From contig CAWBUW010000012.1 in NCBI GenBank assembly GCA_963792075.1, positions 1,984,001 through 2,048,000 on the forward strand: a DNA stretch of 64,000 nucleotides, given 5' to 3'. The stretch is from CAWBUW01 sp963792075 (lineage in GTDB: Bacteria; Chloroflexota; Anaerolineae; Anaerolineales; UBA4823). Within the stretch, counting starts at the first letter, position 1, and the number at the start of each line of letters is the position of its first letter. The notes beneath the pieces were generated by a model that was not told where the DNA came from, did no database searches, and worked only from the letters and a program-made list of their open reading frames with translations. A program made the translations under genes and the position numbers. This document shows positions 1-8,730 of the stretch, one piece after another.

Positions 1-422
1 GCATGCAGCCACTGCATCAACCCTTCGCTAAAATGTGCCGCGACATAGGTGTTGAGGCCCGCGTCAATTGCGCCTGCCCCTAGCCCGGCGACAACCCCTA
101 GCAAAACCATCATCCACCAGGCAGGTACGAGGGTATAACCAATGAGACCCACCCCGGTCAATGCACAACTGGCAGCCAGCACTTTCCCAACACCCATGTG
201 GGCGATCAGGTGGCCGCTGGAAAAACTGGAGGTCAGGTAACCGGTCATGGTCGCCAAAAGCAGCAGGCCCAGCGAATCGAGCGGGATCGAGAAACTCGCC
301 CGGATGGAAGGCCAACCAACGCCCAACAACCCGTCCGGCATACCCAGCGCAATGAAGGCAATGTAAGCCAGGATAATCAATCCAATTCTGGAATTTTTCT
401 TATATTTCGATAGAAGCTGCAT
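1..422 (-). CDS. MFS transporter, N-terminal part (cut by window edge)
   Basis: The reverse strand is open from an ATG at 422 to the window edge, about 140 codons. The start is supported by GGGAG six bases upstream. The translation begins MQLLSKYKKNSRIG and then shows alternating hydrophobic spans, with an MPDGLLG stretch after the first helix and a Gly-rich GLGAGAIDAGLN segment. These are typical of the first four or five helices of a major facilitator superfamily sugar or drug carrier. It would act in the cytoplasmic membrane. The C-terminal half and any substrate-specific features lie outside the window, so the substrate cannot be named. It is divergent from the MEDS gene at 584. Confidence 0.75.
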   Translation of the reverse strand, partial: MQLLSKYKKNSRIGLIILAYIAFIALGMPDGLLGVGWPSIRASFSIPLDSLGLLLLATMTGYLTSSFSSGHLIAHMGVGKVLAASCALTGVGLIGYTLVPAWWMMVLLGVVAGLGAGAIDAGLNTYVAAHFSEGLMQWLH

Positions 423-468
423 AAAATCTCCCACCATCCCAAACCACAATCATTTTACTACTATTTTC

Positions 469-497
469 TCCTTGTTTTCGTCTTTTTGGACAACCCC
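469..497. repeat. Solo copy of a dispersed repeat ending GGACA(A/G)CCC
   Basis: Positions 469-492 are identical over 24 bases to 39563-39586, the right arm of the giant hairpin at 39466-39600. Identity continues imperfectly to 497. Here it is a single copy without its inverted partner, in the divergent gap between the MFS and MEDS genes. The outer end (GGACAACCCC) resembles the GGGGCTGTCC ends at 26741 and 39475. Confidence 0.6.
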
Positions 498-529
498 TAA
501 TCGTTTGAAACTCGACGCTGGGGCGCTAT

Positions 530-558
530 TTGACTATTCGAACCTTCTACGTTAAAAT
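530..558 (+). promoter_or_regulatory. Sigma-70-type promoter for the MEDS/HD-GYP operon
   Basis: TTGACT at 530-535 is followed after 17 bases by TAAAAT at 553-558. Transcription would start near 565, giving a leader of about 20 bases that contains the AAGGAG ribosome site before the ATG at 584. Confidence 0.6.
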
Positions 559-583
559 TAACCTTAATAAAAAGGAGCGTAGA

Positions 584-1213
584 ATGGACGCTAAAGGAAA
601 AGAAGAAAACCATAAACATTCGGAAAATATATTTTCTGAAGGGGTTCACATCTGTCATATCTATAATGACGATGGGGAACGGACCAAAACGATGGCGAAA
701 TTCTTTATGAAAGGATTGTCCGAAGGCAACAAAATCCTATGTATTATCGATTCCATTACTCCTCATGACATCCAGGGAGAGCTGGCAAATCTTGGCGTAG
801 ACATCAGCGTGCTCCAGAAAAATTTTGTTGTCGTGGACAATGAGACCGCCTACAATCCGACCGGAAATTTTGATCCGGACTCTGTTCTGACCAATATCGG
901 ATACTTTGTTGACCAGGCACGACACGATGGTTATACGGGGCTGCATGTCAGTGGGGATATGGCCTGGGTTTTGAGAGATAAAATTCATACGACGTCGTTA
1001 ATGGAATACGAGACCAAAGTGCTGGATTATCAAAAGGTGACCCCCTGTACTGCCATCTGTGAATATGATGCCCGGAAATTTGACGGCAGTATCATTATGG
1101 ATATCCTTTCGGTTCATCCGGTGATGTTGGTCCGCGGACAAGTAGTGAAAAACCCGTATTTTATACCGCCGAATGAGTTCATGAAGCAATATTATGCGAG
1201 ACAAGGGCAATAA
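584..1213 (+). CDS. MEDS domain sensory protein
   Basis: A 209-residue soluble protein. Start chosen at 584 because AAAAAGGAGCG lies just upstream; an in-frame codon at 530 lies inside the promoter. Residues about 20-200 match the MEDS fold (methanogen/methylotroph DcmR sensory domain): the GVHICHIYND opening, an FMKGLSEGNKILCIID strand-helix unit and a conserved LHVSGDMAWVLR segment. MEDS domains are proposed to sense small carbon compounds, often linked to kinases or regulators. Here the domain is a free-standing protein whose last 20 bases overlap the following PAS/GAF/HD-GYP gene, so the two are probably cotranslated and form one signalling unit. The ligand is unknown. Confidence 0.8.
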   Translation: MDAKGKEENHKHSENIFSEGVHICHIYNDDGERTKTMAKFFMKGLSEGNKILCIIDSITPHDIQGELANLGVDISVLQKNFVVVDNETAYNPTGNFDPDSVLTNIGYFVDQARHDGYTGLHVSGDMAWVLRDKIHTTSLMEYETKVLDYQKVTPCTAICEYDARKFDGSIIMDILSVHPVMLVRGQVVKNPYFIPPNEFMKQYYARQGQ

Positions 1214-3170
1214 ATCAAAAAAAGCGTCTTTGGTTGACCCACAAGTTCTCGGGAAAATCCTGATTCTGCAAGCGGCATTGCATGCCATACCTAATTCGGA
1301 AAACCTGGCGGAATTCCTTAGCCGGGGATTGGAAACGGTTCCAGGTACATGCTTTGTAGCGGTGCAGATCTTTCCCTTTGTAAAATTTTCGAACGAAAAA
1401 AATATCCGGGATGTTTTTGGCAACGATTTCTGTAAATTTTGTAACCAGGAAATGACGGGGGAAAATTCGGACGGGTTTATCATCCCCAGCAGGTATCATG
1501 AAAATTGTTTTTGCATCCGCATCCAGACGATCAACACCAATTACGGCTGTATTTTTTTTGAAAAGACCAATCAAGAAGAGCTTGAGCCTTACCAACCATT
1601 TCTAGAAAACCTGGCATATACCGTTGCGCTGACCCTGGAAATTCGGAATCATGAACATAACCTGAATCAGGTAAATGAAGAATTATTGCATGCCAAAGAC
1701 GGCCTTGAGACTTTAGTTCAGGAACGGACCAAAGAACTGCTCGTTAGAAATGAGGAATTGCAGCGGTGGGCACATATCTTTGAACACGCCGAATGGGGGG
1801 TCACGGTCGATACGGCGGATGGCAAAACCTTAGAATTGATAAATCCTGCATTTGCCAGGATGCATGGCTACACGGTCGATGAATTGAAAGGGCAGTCCTT
1901 GCTCAGTGTATTCGCGCCAGAGGTAAGGGCAAGTGTGCCGGCGAATATCCAATTAGCGCATGAGAAAGGGCATCATATTTGGGAATCTGTCGATCTTCGC
2001 AAGGATGGGGAACGATTTCCCGTCCTGTTGGATGTCACCGCAGTGCGTGACGAGCAGGGAGAGGTACTCTACCGGGTCATAAATGTTCAAGATATTACGA
2101 CGCGTAAGCGGGCCGAAGAAAGCATTCATACACAGCTCGAACGTTTAAACGCCCTGCATAATATCGATTACGCCATTAAATCCAGCAATGATCTGCGCAC
2201 CACGCTCAAAACCTTCCTGGGCGAGGTGATTGCTCAACTTAAGATAGATGCGGCTTCGGTTTTGCTTTTCAATCGCGATACCTTAACCCTGGACTATGCT
2301 GCTAACAGCGGGTTCCGTTCTTCTGTGATGCAATATACAAAACTGGGGCTGGGGGAGGGGTTTGCAGGGCGCGTCATTATCGATGGGAAAACAATTTTTG
2401 TTCCCGACCTCACCAAAACAGAAAACAGACTGGCTGAAGTACTTTCCCTCGCCGGTGAAAACTTCACTGCCTATGTCGGCTTCCCGGTGATCACGAAGGG
2501 CCAGGTCGTGGGAGTGCTGGAAATCTTCCACCGTTCGCCACTGTCGGTAGACACAAGCTGGTTCGACTTCCTGGATACGCTTGCCGGGCAGGCCGCGATC
2601 GCTATTGATAATGCGCGCCTTTTTGAGAACTTGCAGCGTTCTAATTTCGAGCTGACGATCGCCTATGATGCCACTATTGAAGGCTGGTCGCGCGCATTGG
2701 ACTTACGTGACAGAGAGACCGAAGGACATACACAGCGTGTTACCACACTGACGATGAAGCTGGCCCTGCAGATGGGCATCCCTGAAGCTGACCTGCTCCA
2801 TATCCGTCGCGGCGCCCTGCTGCATGATATTGGCAAAATGGGCATCCCGGATAACATCCTGCTCAAGCCGGACAAACTCACGCCGGAGGAATGGGAAAAG
2901 ATGAAGCAGCATACGATCTATGCGTACGAAATGCTGCGGCCAATTGCCTACCTCCGCCCCGCGTTGGATATCCCCCGTTATCACCATGAAAAATGGGATG
3001 GCACAGGCTATCCTTATCAATTAAAAGGGCAGGATATTCCCCTTCCGGCGCGCATCTTCTCCATCGTTGATGTCTGGGATGCAATTACCAGCGACAGGCC
3101 GTATCGAGGCGCATGGTCAAAGGAAAAAGCTCTCGATTACATCCGGTCCGAAATCGGGAAAGCATTTTGA
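1194..3170 (+). CDS. PAS-GAF-HD-GYP signalling protein (C-terminus frameshifted)
   Basis: 658 residues as read. Residues about 1-165 form a GAF-like domain with a Cys cluster (FCKFC and ENCFC). A coiled coil follows to about 195, then a PAS domain (about 195-310), a GAF domain (about 320-485) and an HD-GYP domain (about 495 onward) with HDIGK near 543 and GTGYP near 604. HD-GYP proteins hydrolyse cyclic di-GMP. The reading frame stops at KAF, but removing one A from the AAA at 3159-3161 continues it to a stop at 3214-3216 with the expected HD-GYP ending (KHFDPAV...). The true gene is therefore probably 1194-3216. It overlaps the MEDS gene by 20 bases. Confidence 0.85.
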   Translation: MRDKGNKSKKASLVDPQVLGKILILQAALHAIPNSENLAEFLSRGLETVPGTCFVAVQIFPFVKFSNEKNIRDVFGNDFCKFCNQEMTGENSDGFIIPSRYHENCFCIRIQTINTNYGCIFFEKTNQEELEPYQPFLENLAYTVALTLEIRNHEHNLNQVNEELLHAKDGLETLVQERTKELLVRNEELQRWAHIFEHAEWGVTVDTADGKTLELINPAFARMHGYTVDELKGQSLLSVFAPEVRASVPANIQLAHEKGHHIWESVDLRKDGERFPVLLDVTAVRDEQGEVLYRVINVQDITTRKRAEESIHTQLERLNALHNIDYAIKSSNDLRTTLKTFLGEVIAQLKIDAASVLLFNRDTLTLDYAANSGFRSSVMQYTKLGLGEGFAGRVIIDGKTIFVPDLTKTENRLAEVLSLAGENFTAYVGFPVITKGQVVGVLEIFHRSPLSVDTSWFDFLDTLAGQAAIAIDNARLFENLQRSNFELTIAYDATIEGWSRALDLRDRETEGHTQRVTTLTMKLALQMGIPEADLLHIRRGALLHDIGKMGIPDNILLKPDKLTPEEWEKMKQHTIYAYEMLRPIAYLRPALDIPRYHHEKWDGTGYPYQLKGQDIPLPARIFSIVDVWDAITSDRPYRGAWSKEKALDYIRSEIGKAF

Positions 3171-3323
3171 TCCCGCCGTCGCCGATACATTCCTGGCCCT
3201 GGTAGCCTACAATTAGCAGATACTTTCCAACCCGTGCGCCCTAATTCCCGGTATTGCATGATTTTGTCTCCCCTTCAATATTGAAAGTTGGCAACGACCT
3301 AATAGTTTCGGTTCATGCGCTTG

Positions 3324-4106
3324 CTATTGACGACCGGCAGCTCCCAGCGCCTGCAAGAACGAACTGATCACCAAGGAGGTGGATTGGGTGCGGTCCGCAG
3401 AATTACCCATGCCGCTGGCGGCCATGAAGGCCTGCATCAAGGCTTGCATCGTGCTTCCGCCGCTCTGTTTAGCCTGGAAGAAGGCCATCCCTGCCTGTAA
3501 CAGGTCGCCCATGTCCAGCCCATCTTTTGCCCCACCGCCAGTTGTTCCCCCACCTGACAATCCGCCGAGAAGCGCACCCAGCAGATCGCTGCCCGGGGCC
3601 TGAGCCTCTGCCTGTGGTTGTGTTTGCTGATCACCCGCCATTCCACCCAGAAGCGCCCCAAGAAGATCACCACCTGGAGCCTGAGCTTCTGCTTGTGGTT
3701 GCGTCTGCTGATCACCCGCCATTCCACCCAGAAGCGTTCCCAGGATGTCTCCGCCCGAGGTCTGTCCACCTCCGATCAGAGTTTGTAGGAGCTGCATCGC
3801 TCCGCGCAAATCCACCTGCTTTCCTTTAAACTGGGTGGCTGCCTGGGATAGACCCTGAGCATAAAGCTGGCCCGATTTACTGGTGCTTGTTCGCGCTAGT
3901 TTTTTCGCTGCGTAGGCCAGTGCGGCGCTGTCGGGCTTTCCTTGCTTTTCTTTCAGCGCGCTGGTGATGGTTTGAAAAGTCTGCACCATGTTATCACCAT
4001 GGTCCTGATTGTACTCGTCTGCCTGGTTGAGCACTTGCTGGTTCTGTGCCAGGGATTGTGTTACTGTCTGAAAAATGTTTGCCAGTTCTACACGGTTTTG
4101 GGACAT
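3324..4106 (-). CDS. DhaL/DAK2-like domain protein with Gly/Gln-rich repeat tail
   Basis: 260 residues from the ATG at 4106, preceded by AAGGAGG; an upstream in-frame start would lie inside a palindrome. Residues about 1-105 resemble the DhaL (DAK2) helical barrel. LNQADEYNQDHGDNM aligns with the nucleotide-binding loop D(x4)DGDHGxNM, and TSTSKSGQLY aligns with the SSGPLY motif. One of the three metal-binding aspartates seems to be missing. The tail holds two exact 27-residue repeats (LLGGMAGDQQTQPQAEAQ core) and a third partial copy, then a Gln/Ala-rich helix. DhaL partners phosphorylate dihydroxyacetone or fatty acids, but no DhaK or FakB gene is nearby. Function unknown. Confidence 0.5.
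   Translation of the reverse strand: MSQNRVELANIFQTVTQSLAQNQQVLNQADEYNQDHGDNMVQTFQTITSALKEKQGKPDSAALAYAAKKLARTSTSKSGQLYAQGLSQAATQFKGKQVDLRGAMQLLQTLIGGGQTSGGDILGTLLGGMAGDQQTQPQAEAQAPGGDLLGALLGGMAGDQQTQPQAEAQAPGSDLLGALLGGLSGGGTTGGGAKDGLDMGDLLQAGMAFFQAKQSGGSTMQALMQAFMAASGMGNSADRTQSTSLVISSFLQALGAAGRQ
3594..3755 (-). repeat. Tandem 81-bp coding repeat (two units)
   Basis: Units 3594-3674 and 3675-3755 encode the same 27-residue Gly/Gln/Ala segment of the DhaL-like protein, with a few synonymous and conservative differences. A third, incomplete unit follows downstream in the gene. In-frame repeats like this can change copy number. Confidence 0.8.
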
Positions 4107-4131
4107 AGAAGCCTCCTTAAACAGAATATTA

Positions 4132-4168
4132 GGGGTGTGCAGTGGGGCAAAGTCCCACTGCACACCCC
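4132..4168. repeat. Palindrome with AAA triloop
   Basis: Seventeen-base arms (GGGGTGTGCAGTGGGGC and its complement with one G-T pair) flank the loop AAA. It lies between two reverse-strand genes, after the stop at 4191 and just before the ribosome site of the DhaL-like gene. Member of the GC-RRR-GC palindrome family. Confidence 0.75.
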
Positions 4169-4190
4169 CAGCCCTCTGTTCTCTTGGGAT

Positions 4191-4415
4191 TTACTTGATA
4201 GTTTTGTTGATCTCGGTGAGTAAAGCTTCGGCTTTTTCTTTCGTTATGCCCAGTTGCACGGCCTGGGGCATGGCAAGGATCATATTGATGGTCAGGCCTC
4301 GAACCATTCCAACCATCGGGTTGGTCGAGACCCCTGGCAGATACTGATCCAGGATCGTTTTGGCCTGGGGCTGATCTAATATTGTACCGAGCTGGGTATC
4401 CAGTGTATATTTCAT
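4191..4415 (-). CDS. Small conserved helical protein
   Basis: 74 residues from the second of two adjacent ATG codons, which puts AGGAG at a normal distance. It is helical, with the pattern LDQPQAKTILDQYLPG, NPMVGMVRGLT and an EKAEALLTEIN end. I recall similar short modules as C-terminal appendages of larger bacterial enzymes, but cannot name a family. It is the second gene of a reverse-strand cluster. Function not known. Confidence 0.55.
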   Translation of the reverse strand: MKYTLDTQLGTILDQPQAKTILDQYLPGVSTNPMVGMVRGLTINMILAMPQAVQLGITKEKAEALLTEINKTIK

Positions 4416-4484
4416 CATTTTCTCCTGATCTCTTATGGTGAACGGGTTTTATGCATAAACCGCTAGTTCCGATTGAGCACGGTT

Positions 4485-5441
4485 CTAGTCTTGCTTATCG
4501 TCAGTCGCCGGCTGATCCTCAGATTTTGTCGTACCCGGCGGTACTGTTTTCGCGGCAACAGGTGCCGGCGTCGGCGCGCCCACATCCATGCGGTTTGCTG
4601 TGCCAATGTACAATTCCCAGCCCTGGCTGAAAATCACGATCTGGGTTGCAAGGAGCCATACCAAAAACAATACTAACACGATCGTGGTAATCTGGAGTAT
4701 TCGGTCCAGGTTGTTTTGAATGCTGGTGAGGATACCCTTTAGATTATCCATGGACTTCTGGGAATCGCCGATCATTCCCTGGTATTGGGTCAAACTGGTG
4801 GAAATCAGAGATACATTCTTCGACATCGTATCCAGGTCGCCCTTCACCAGGTCCAGGTTATTATCTGCCTTATCCAAATTGACTGACATTTCCTTGAATG
4901 TGGACGGCATCTCTTGGATACTGGCGGAAAGATCACCCAATGAGTCGGCAAGTGGTTTTTCGGGATTGTAAACCGGTTGTTGGGATGCAGGCAAAAAGGA
5001 GCTGATGATTGGCGTTGCCCCTAGAACCGCCTGGAACGACTCGAATGACTTGATGGCGCTCTCCAGTGATTTTGCTGCTTCTCCAGCCGCCTCGAGCGAG
5101 GTGCTGGCCGCTTCAAACGTGGTTGGCAGCGTTTCGCTCATCACACTGGTGACCTGGAGGATCACCGGCTGCGTATCTCCCAAGGTTACAGAGGTTGTAC
5201 TCAGCATTTCAGAAAGCGCGTCTACACTAATGACTGTGGCCCCCAACGCTTCATGGGTGATCTCCATAGCCCTCTGGCTGGTATTTATACTGGTCAGGAG
5301 CGTGTTGATGGTAGTGGTGATCGAAGTAGATAACACCGGTCTTACCATCCACAATCCCGCCAAACCGGCCAGGCTAAGCAGCAAGCCAATGATCCCGGCA
5401 ATCATCACAAAGATTCCTAAGATGCGTCGTAAGATTGTCAT
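4485..5441 (-). CDS. Membrane protein with long coiled-coil domain
   Basis: 318 residues, preceded by AAGAGG. An N-terminal membrane span (about 10-35) is followed by about 200 residues of Ser/Thr/Ala-rich heptads resembling the helical bundle of chemoreceptors. A second span (about 245-268) and a Pro/Ala-rich tail ending in acidic residues complete it. There is no methylation consensus, HAMP or signalling tip, so it is not a chemoreceptor. The extended helices probably lie outside the membrane between the two spans. Function unknown. Confidence 0.6.
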   Translation of the reverse strand: MTILRRILGIFVMIAGIIGLLLSLAGLAGLWMVRPVLSTSITTTINTLLTSINTSQRAMEITHEALGATVISVDALSEMLSTTSVTLGDTQPVILQVTSVMSETLPTTFEAASTSLEAAGEAAKSLESAIKSFESFQAVLGATPIISSFLPASQQPVYNPEKPLADSLGDLSASIQEMPSTFKEMSVNLDKADNNLDLVKGDLDTMSKNVSLISTSLTQYQGMIGDSQKSMDNLKGILTSIQNNLDRILQITTIVLVLFLVWLLATQIVIFSQGWELYIGTANRMDVGAPTPAPVAAKTVPPGTTKSEDQPATDDKQD

Positions 5442-5583
5442 AAGTACCTCTTATTCTCTGATAACCAGGTCTCTATTCCGTCGTTTTACCCTCGGACTCT
5501 TCGTCGTCCGCCTCCGCTATACTAACACTATATTCATTATAGCCCTGATTCCCCCCTACCACGGCGATTCCCAGAGAGCCTTT

Positions 5584-5874
5584 TTATACTATCCCTTGCG
5601 CAACAACATCATAGATGGTCAGAACAGGTTCAGCATTCGCGGCTCGAAAGATCAAGACACCTCGCGGTGTTTCCCCAGTCTGGCGCATCGCATCCAGCGC
5701 TGCGCGGCTCTCCCACATTGTGACGATCTGCCAGATGCTCGTATCTTTCATCCCGCGCAATAGAAGCGTCTGAACGATGCCAGCATCCAGGTGCTCCACA
5801 GCACGTTGATATGTATCTTGCAGTACAGCGGCTTTATCCTCGGCCACCAGGGCTTCCAAAATAGTTATAACCAT
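5584..5874 (-). CDS. ABM-family (antibiotic biosynthesis monooxygenase-like) protein
   Basis: 96 residues, preceded by GGAAGGAGA. The strand-helix pattern, the SIWQIVTMWESRAALDAMR segment and the small size match the ferredoxin-like ABM dimeric alpha-beta barrel. Members range from quinol monooxygenases to heme-degrading enzymes and many are uncharacterised. No heme-degradation signature can be claimed. It is part of the reverse-strand cluster 3324-6531, where nothing points to a specific substrate. Confidence 0.6.
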   Translation of the reverse strand: MVITILEALVAEDKAAVLQDTYQRAVEHLDAGIVQTLLLRGMKDTSIWQIVTMWESRAALDAMRQTGETPRGVLIFRAANAEPVLTIYDVVAQGIV

Positions 5875-5904
5875 ATCAATCTCCTTCCCAATTGTACGGC
5901 TACT

Positions 5905-6528
5905 CTAATTTCCCTCAAGCCGGTCTGCCAGGTCACTCAAGGTATTGAACAGCTTGACCAGGAACTCGGCATTCTCTTCAAGTTCCCGCTTGGAGTACTT
6001 CAGAGACGGGCCTTCAAGCTCGATCCGAAATACGCCGGGGAAATCCATGATCTCCATCTGCAGCTTCGCCTCACCTAAAACCTTCATGGCAAAGTCTGGC
6101 GGATTGCTCTTGATGACGAAGCGCGCATCAAATGCCGGGTTGCTGATCTCTGCGTCCTGAGCGTTAAGCATTTTGCCGAAGATATTTCCTGCAGTGCCGG
6201 ACGGTGTAATCTCCAGCCTCGAGCTGGTTGGATTGTGGACCGTCAGGGCGACCGCCGTATAAGTGATCCTGTTTCCTTGACTCCCGGCGTTATAGGTGTA
6301 CAAACGGATCTGGCGTTGGCGAAACTCGCCGTTCAGCTCCGGCTGGGAAAACAGCGCCGCCGGCTTGAGCGACAACCTGGTCGCCTTCCCCAGGTCACCC
6401 CAGGTACGGTTCACTTCTTGCACGCTGCGGTTAAAGAGGAATAAAACCCCTCCAAACACGACCACCACAAAACCGGTAAAGCACAAACACAACAGGACCA
6501 AGATTAACCAGGCTGGTATGTAAGACAT
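5905..6528 (-). CDS. Membrane-anchored protein of unknown function
   Basis: 207 residues from the second ATG (6528), with AAAAGGAAA upstream. One strong N-terminal span (about 5-32) is followed by a soluble beta-rich domain of about 170 residues that includes a TYNAGSQGNRITYTAVAL stretch. No enzyme motif is visible. It is the first gene of the reverse-strand cluster and diverges from the exported protein at 6658. Confidence 0.55.
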   Translation of the reverse strand: MSYIPAWLILVLLCLCFTGFVVVVFGGVLFLFNRSVQEVNRTWGDLGKATRLSLKPAALFSQPELNGEFRQRQIRLYTYNAGSQGNRITYTAVALTVHNPTSSRLEITPSGTAGNIFGKMLNAQDAEISNPAFDARFVIKSNPPDFAMKVLGEAKLQMEIMDFPGVFRIELEGPSLKYSKRELEENAEFLVKLFNTLSDLADRLEGN

Positions 6529-6614
6529 CATGTTTCCTTTTTCCTTCCAGGAGGATCATGGTATGGGGTAGGCATTTTCTTCCATAAAAATTTCGATTTC
6601 AGCTATTCTATGAT

Positions 6615-6620
6615 TATAAT
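6615..6620 (+). promoter_or_regulatory. -10 box upstream of the exported-protein pair
   Basis: A perfect TATAAT at 6615-6620, with only a weak -35 match (TTCGAT) 17 bases upstream. The predicted leader is about 30 bases and contains AAGGGG before the ATG at 6658. Confidence 0.5.
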
Positions 6621-6657
6621 GTATAGCAATTCTTCAGATCAATAGAAAGGGGCTGCT

Positions 6658-7569
6658 ATGCGTATAGGGTCATCGTTTTCCCTATTGATTCTGGCGGCGC
6701 TGTTGTTGTCAGGCTTTCCGAGTCTGGTTCAACCTGCCATCGCCAGTCCTTTTTCGGTTCCGCCATCTTTCTCTGCCTGGTTGGTAACCCCATCGCCTGC
6801 GCCTCTCTGCCCGGGCGACCGAGTCGCTATTTCGATCATGTCGCTGGAAACCACTCGAAATGTGCCGGTGAATGGCTACCCCATGAACATCACACAGTCG
6901 AGTCCGGCGATTGGACATCTGGACCCTATCTCCAAGGTTGTGGTGAACGGCGGTGCTGATTTTGTCTATATCGCGGAGGACGGGGCATCCCACGGCACCG
7001 AAACCGATGTGCTCACCTTCCGCATTGGGGGTTTCCCCACCGGATTAGCCGTGCCCATCACCATCTACGCATCTTGCGATTACAAACTAACCCTCTTGAT
7101 GGAGCAGCACATCCAACAGGACTTTTCTTATTTGAATACCGTGATGAACGGCGAGCTCACGCTCAAACGGGCCACCAGCCAGGCACATGGGGAGGGAAAC
7201 GACGACGTTTATTTGGATATGGGGGGTGACACCGCGGCTTTCGTCTGTTTCCTGGATCCTCCGATCCAGGGGAATGGCACATTCCAATCCGATGCCACTT
7301 TCAACTCGGTCTCACCTGGGGTGGAAACCATGTCTTTTGACCTGATATTTGATGGTGTCAAACTCAACAGCGCGGTCCTGCGCTGCAACAGCATCATCGG
7401 TGATATGAATGTCAAAGCGGAATATCCTTTCGATGTGGGCACCTGGGAACCGGACGAAATGGGGCTGCAGGGTCTCAGCGTGACGCTTAATAATGGTTCT
7501 GGCTCCACGCCGGTTTCCTATAAAACCATGCGCGGCCAGGTGACCATTCAGCGGGAGGTGCACCCATGA
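6658..7569 (+). CDS. Exported protein of unknown function
   Basis: 303 residues. Residues 1-30 form a Sec signal peptide (hydrophobic core LLILAALLLSGF, cleavage near AIAS). The mature part opens with a beta-rich segment (about 35-140) containing one Cys near CPGDR, then a domain with a YKLTLLMEQHIQQDFSY helix and further beta structure to the end. No known enzyme motif. The stop overlaps the start of the lipoprotein at 7566 (ATGA), so the two are cotranslated and probably work together at the cell surface. Confidence 0.65.
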   Translation: MRIGSSFSLLILAALLLSGFPSLVQPAIASPFSVPPSFSAWLVTPSPAPLCPGDRVAISIMSLETTRNVPVNGYPMNITQSSPAIGHLDPISKVVVNGGADFVYIAEDGASHGTETDVLTFRIGGFPTGLAVPITIYASCDYKLTLLMEQHIQQDFSYLNTVMNGELTLKRATSQAHGEGNDDVYLDMGGDTAAFVCFLDPPIQGNGTFQSDATFNSVSPGVETMSFDLIFDGVKLNSAVLRCNSIIGDMNVKAEYPFDVGTWEPDEMGLQGLSVTLNNGSGSTPVSYKTMRGQVTIQREVHP

Positions 7570-8630
7570 AAAAGCCACATTTCCTGCTTGCACTGGCGAT
7601 TTTCCTGATGACCTTGTCGATTGGATGCAAACTGGGGAGCGGGGGAGTTACGCCATCGGAAAGCCCGACTCCCTTACCGGAACAAGGCAGCGCCACACTC
7701 CCGACCCCAACGGCAGACAATTCTGCCAGTACAAGTAAAGGCCCGGGAGATTTCGATCTGGCAAACACGCTGGTGGGCCTGGACGGTTTGCACAGTTACC
7801 ATCAATCTTTGCAAACCACCTTTGAAGGCACGATCAGCGGTGAGCAGCAGCAGTCAAAAACGACGCTTTCCTGGGAGTTTGTGGATGATCCGCCGGCTCA
7901 ATTGTCCTGGATAGGAATTGGCGATCAACCCGTGCAGTTCTTCGGCCGTATCGGAAGCGTCAATTATCGCCAACCTTCCCCCGATGCGACTTGCTCCGCG
8001 TTCCCGGTGGACGATACCGCTTCTCCGCAGGCTCCCACCACTTACCAATTGGCCTCTTTGCCGCCCATTTCCGGCGCGGAGTTCGCCAATGAGGAGGCTG
8101 TGAATGGAGTTGCCGCCAAACACTACACCTTCGACGAGCGGGCGATTGGCTACGCCGGTCAGGCCACGGCGCAGGGAGAAGTCTGGGTGGCATCTTCAGG
8201 AGGCTACATCTTGCGCTACACGCTCCGCCTGGAGGCCCCGGCTGACTTGCTCGGACCGGGCGTGAATGGTGTGCAAACCTGGTCTTACGAGTTGAGTGAG
8301 GTCAACACGGGTAACACCAGCCTGCCCGAGGTTTGTCAAAAGCTCCAGGAGAATGCGACTGTTCCCATGTTGGACAGCGCTGTGGTGATACTCCAACAGC
8401 CCGGATACCTGGTTTATCAGGCACCCGGTAGCGTGGATGCTGCTGTTGCCTTTTATCAGCAGCAAGCAGAAACTCTCGGCTGGTCAGGCGGTACAGCGTT
8501 CCAATTCGGTGATGTGACCCGGGTAACTCTGCGCCCTGCGGATGGCAGCCTGGTGCAGCTAACCTTTGTGCCGAATGGGGATCAACTCACGGTGACCGTG
8601 CAAACCCTGGCTCCCATGCCGGCTGAATAA
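7566..8630 (+). CDS. Lipoprotein of unknown function
   Basis: 354 residues with a lipoprotein signal (lipobox LSIGC, Cys at about 21) and a Pro/Thr-rich linker (about 25-60). The large beta-rich domain resembles outer-leaflet lipoproteins of the LppX/LolA kind in outline: YTLRLEAPADLLG and an internal ELSEVNTG. Residues about 265-354 form a separate small alpha-beta module (VDAAVAFYQQQAETLGW) seen in many surface proteins. It overlaps 6658-7569 by four bases. The link to LppX-like folds is only an impression. Confidence 0.65.
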   Translation: MKKPHFLLALAIFLMTLSIGCKLGSGGVTPSESPTPLPEQGSATLPTPTADNSASTSKGPGDFDLANTLVGLDGLHSYHQSLQTTFEGTISGEQQQSKTTLSWEFVDDPPAQLSWIGIGDQPVQFFGRIGSVNYRQPSPDATCSAFPVDDTASPQAPTTYQLASLPPISGAEFANEEAVNGVAAKHYTFDERAIGYAGQATAQGEVWVASSGGYILRYTLRLEAPADLLGPGVNGVQTWSYELSEVNTGNTSLPEVCQKLQENATVPMLDSAVVILQQPGYLVYQAPGSVDAAVAFYQQQAETLGWSGGTAFQFGDVTRVTLRPADGSLVQLTFVPNGDQLTVTVQTLAPMPAE

Positions 8631-8730
8631 ACGAAGACAATTAAATCCGGTTAACATTACTGAAATCATCCAGGTCAGGGGATGCTTGTCGACCATACTG
8701 GGAACCAGCCATTTTCCATTCCTTAATCAA

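Noticed and set aside
3124..3216. Programmed frameshift at the end of the HD-GYP gene
   Set aside because: There is no slippery heptamer with a downstream hairpin, and eight other single-base frameshifts of mixed sign occur in the window. Sequence error is simpler.
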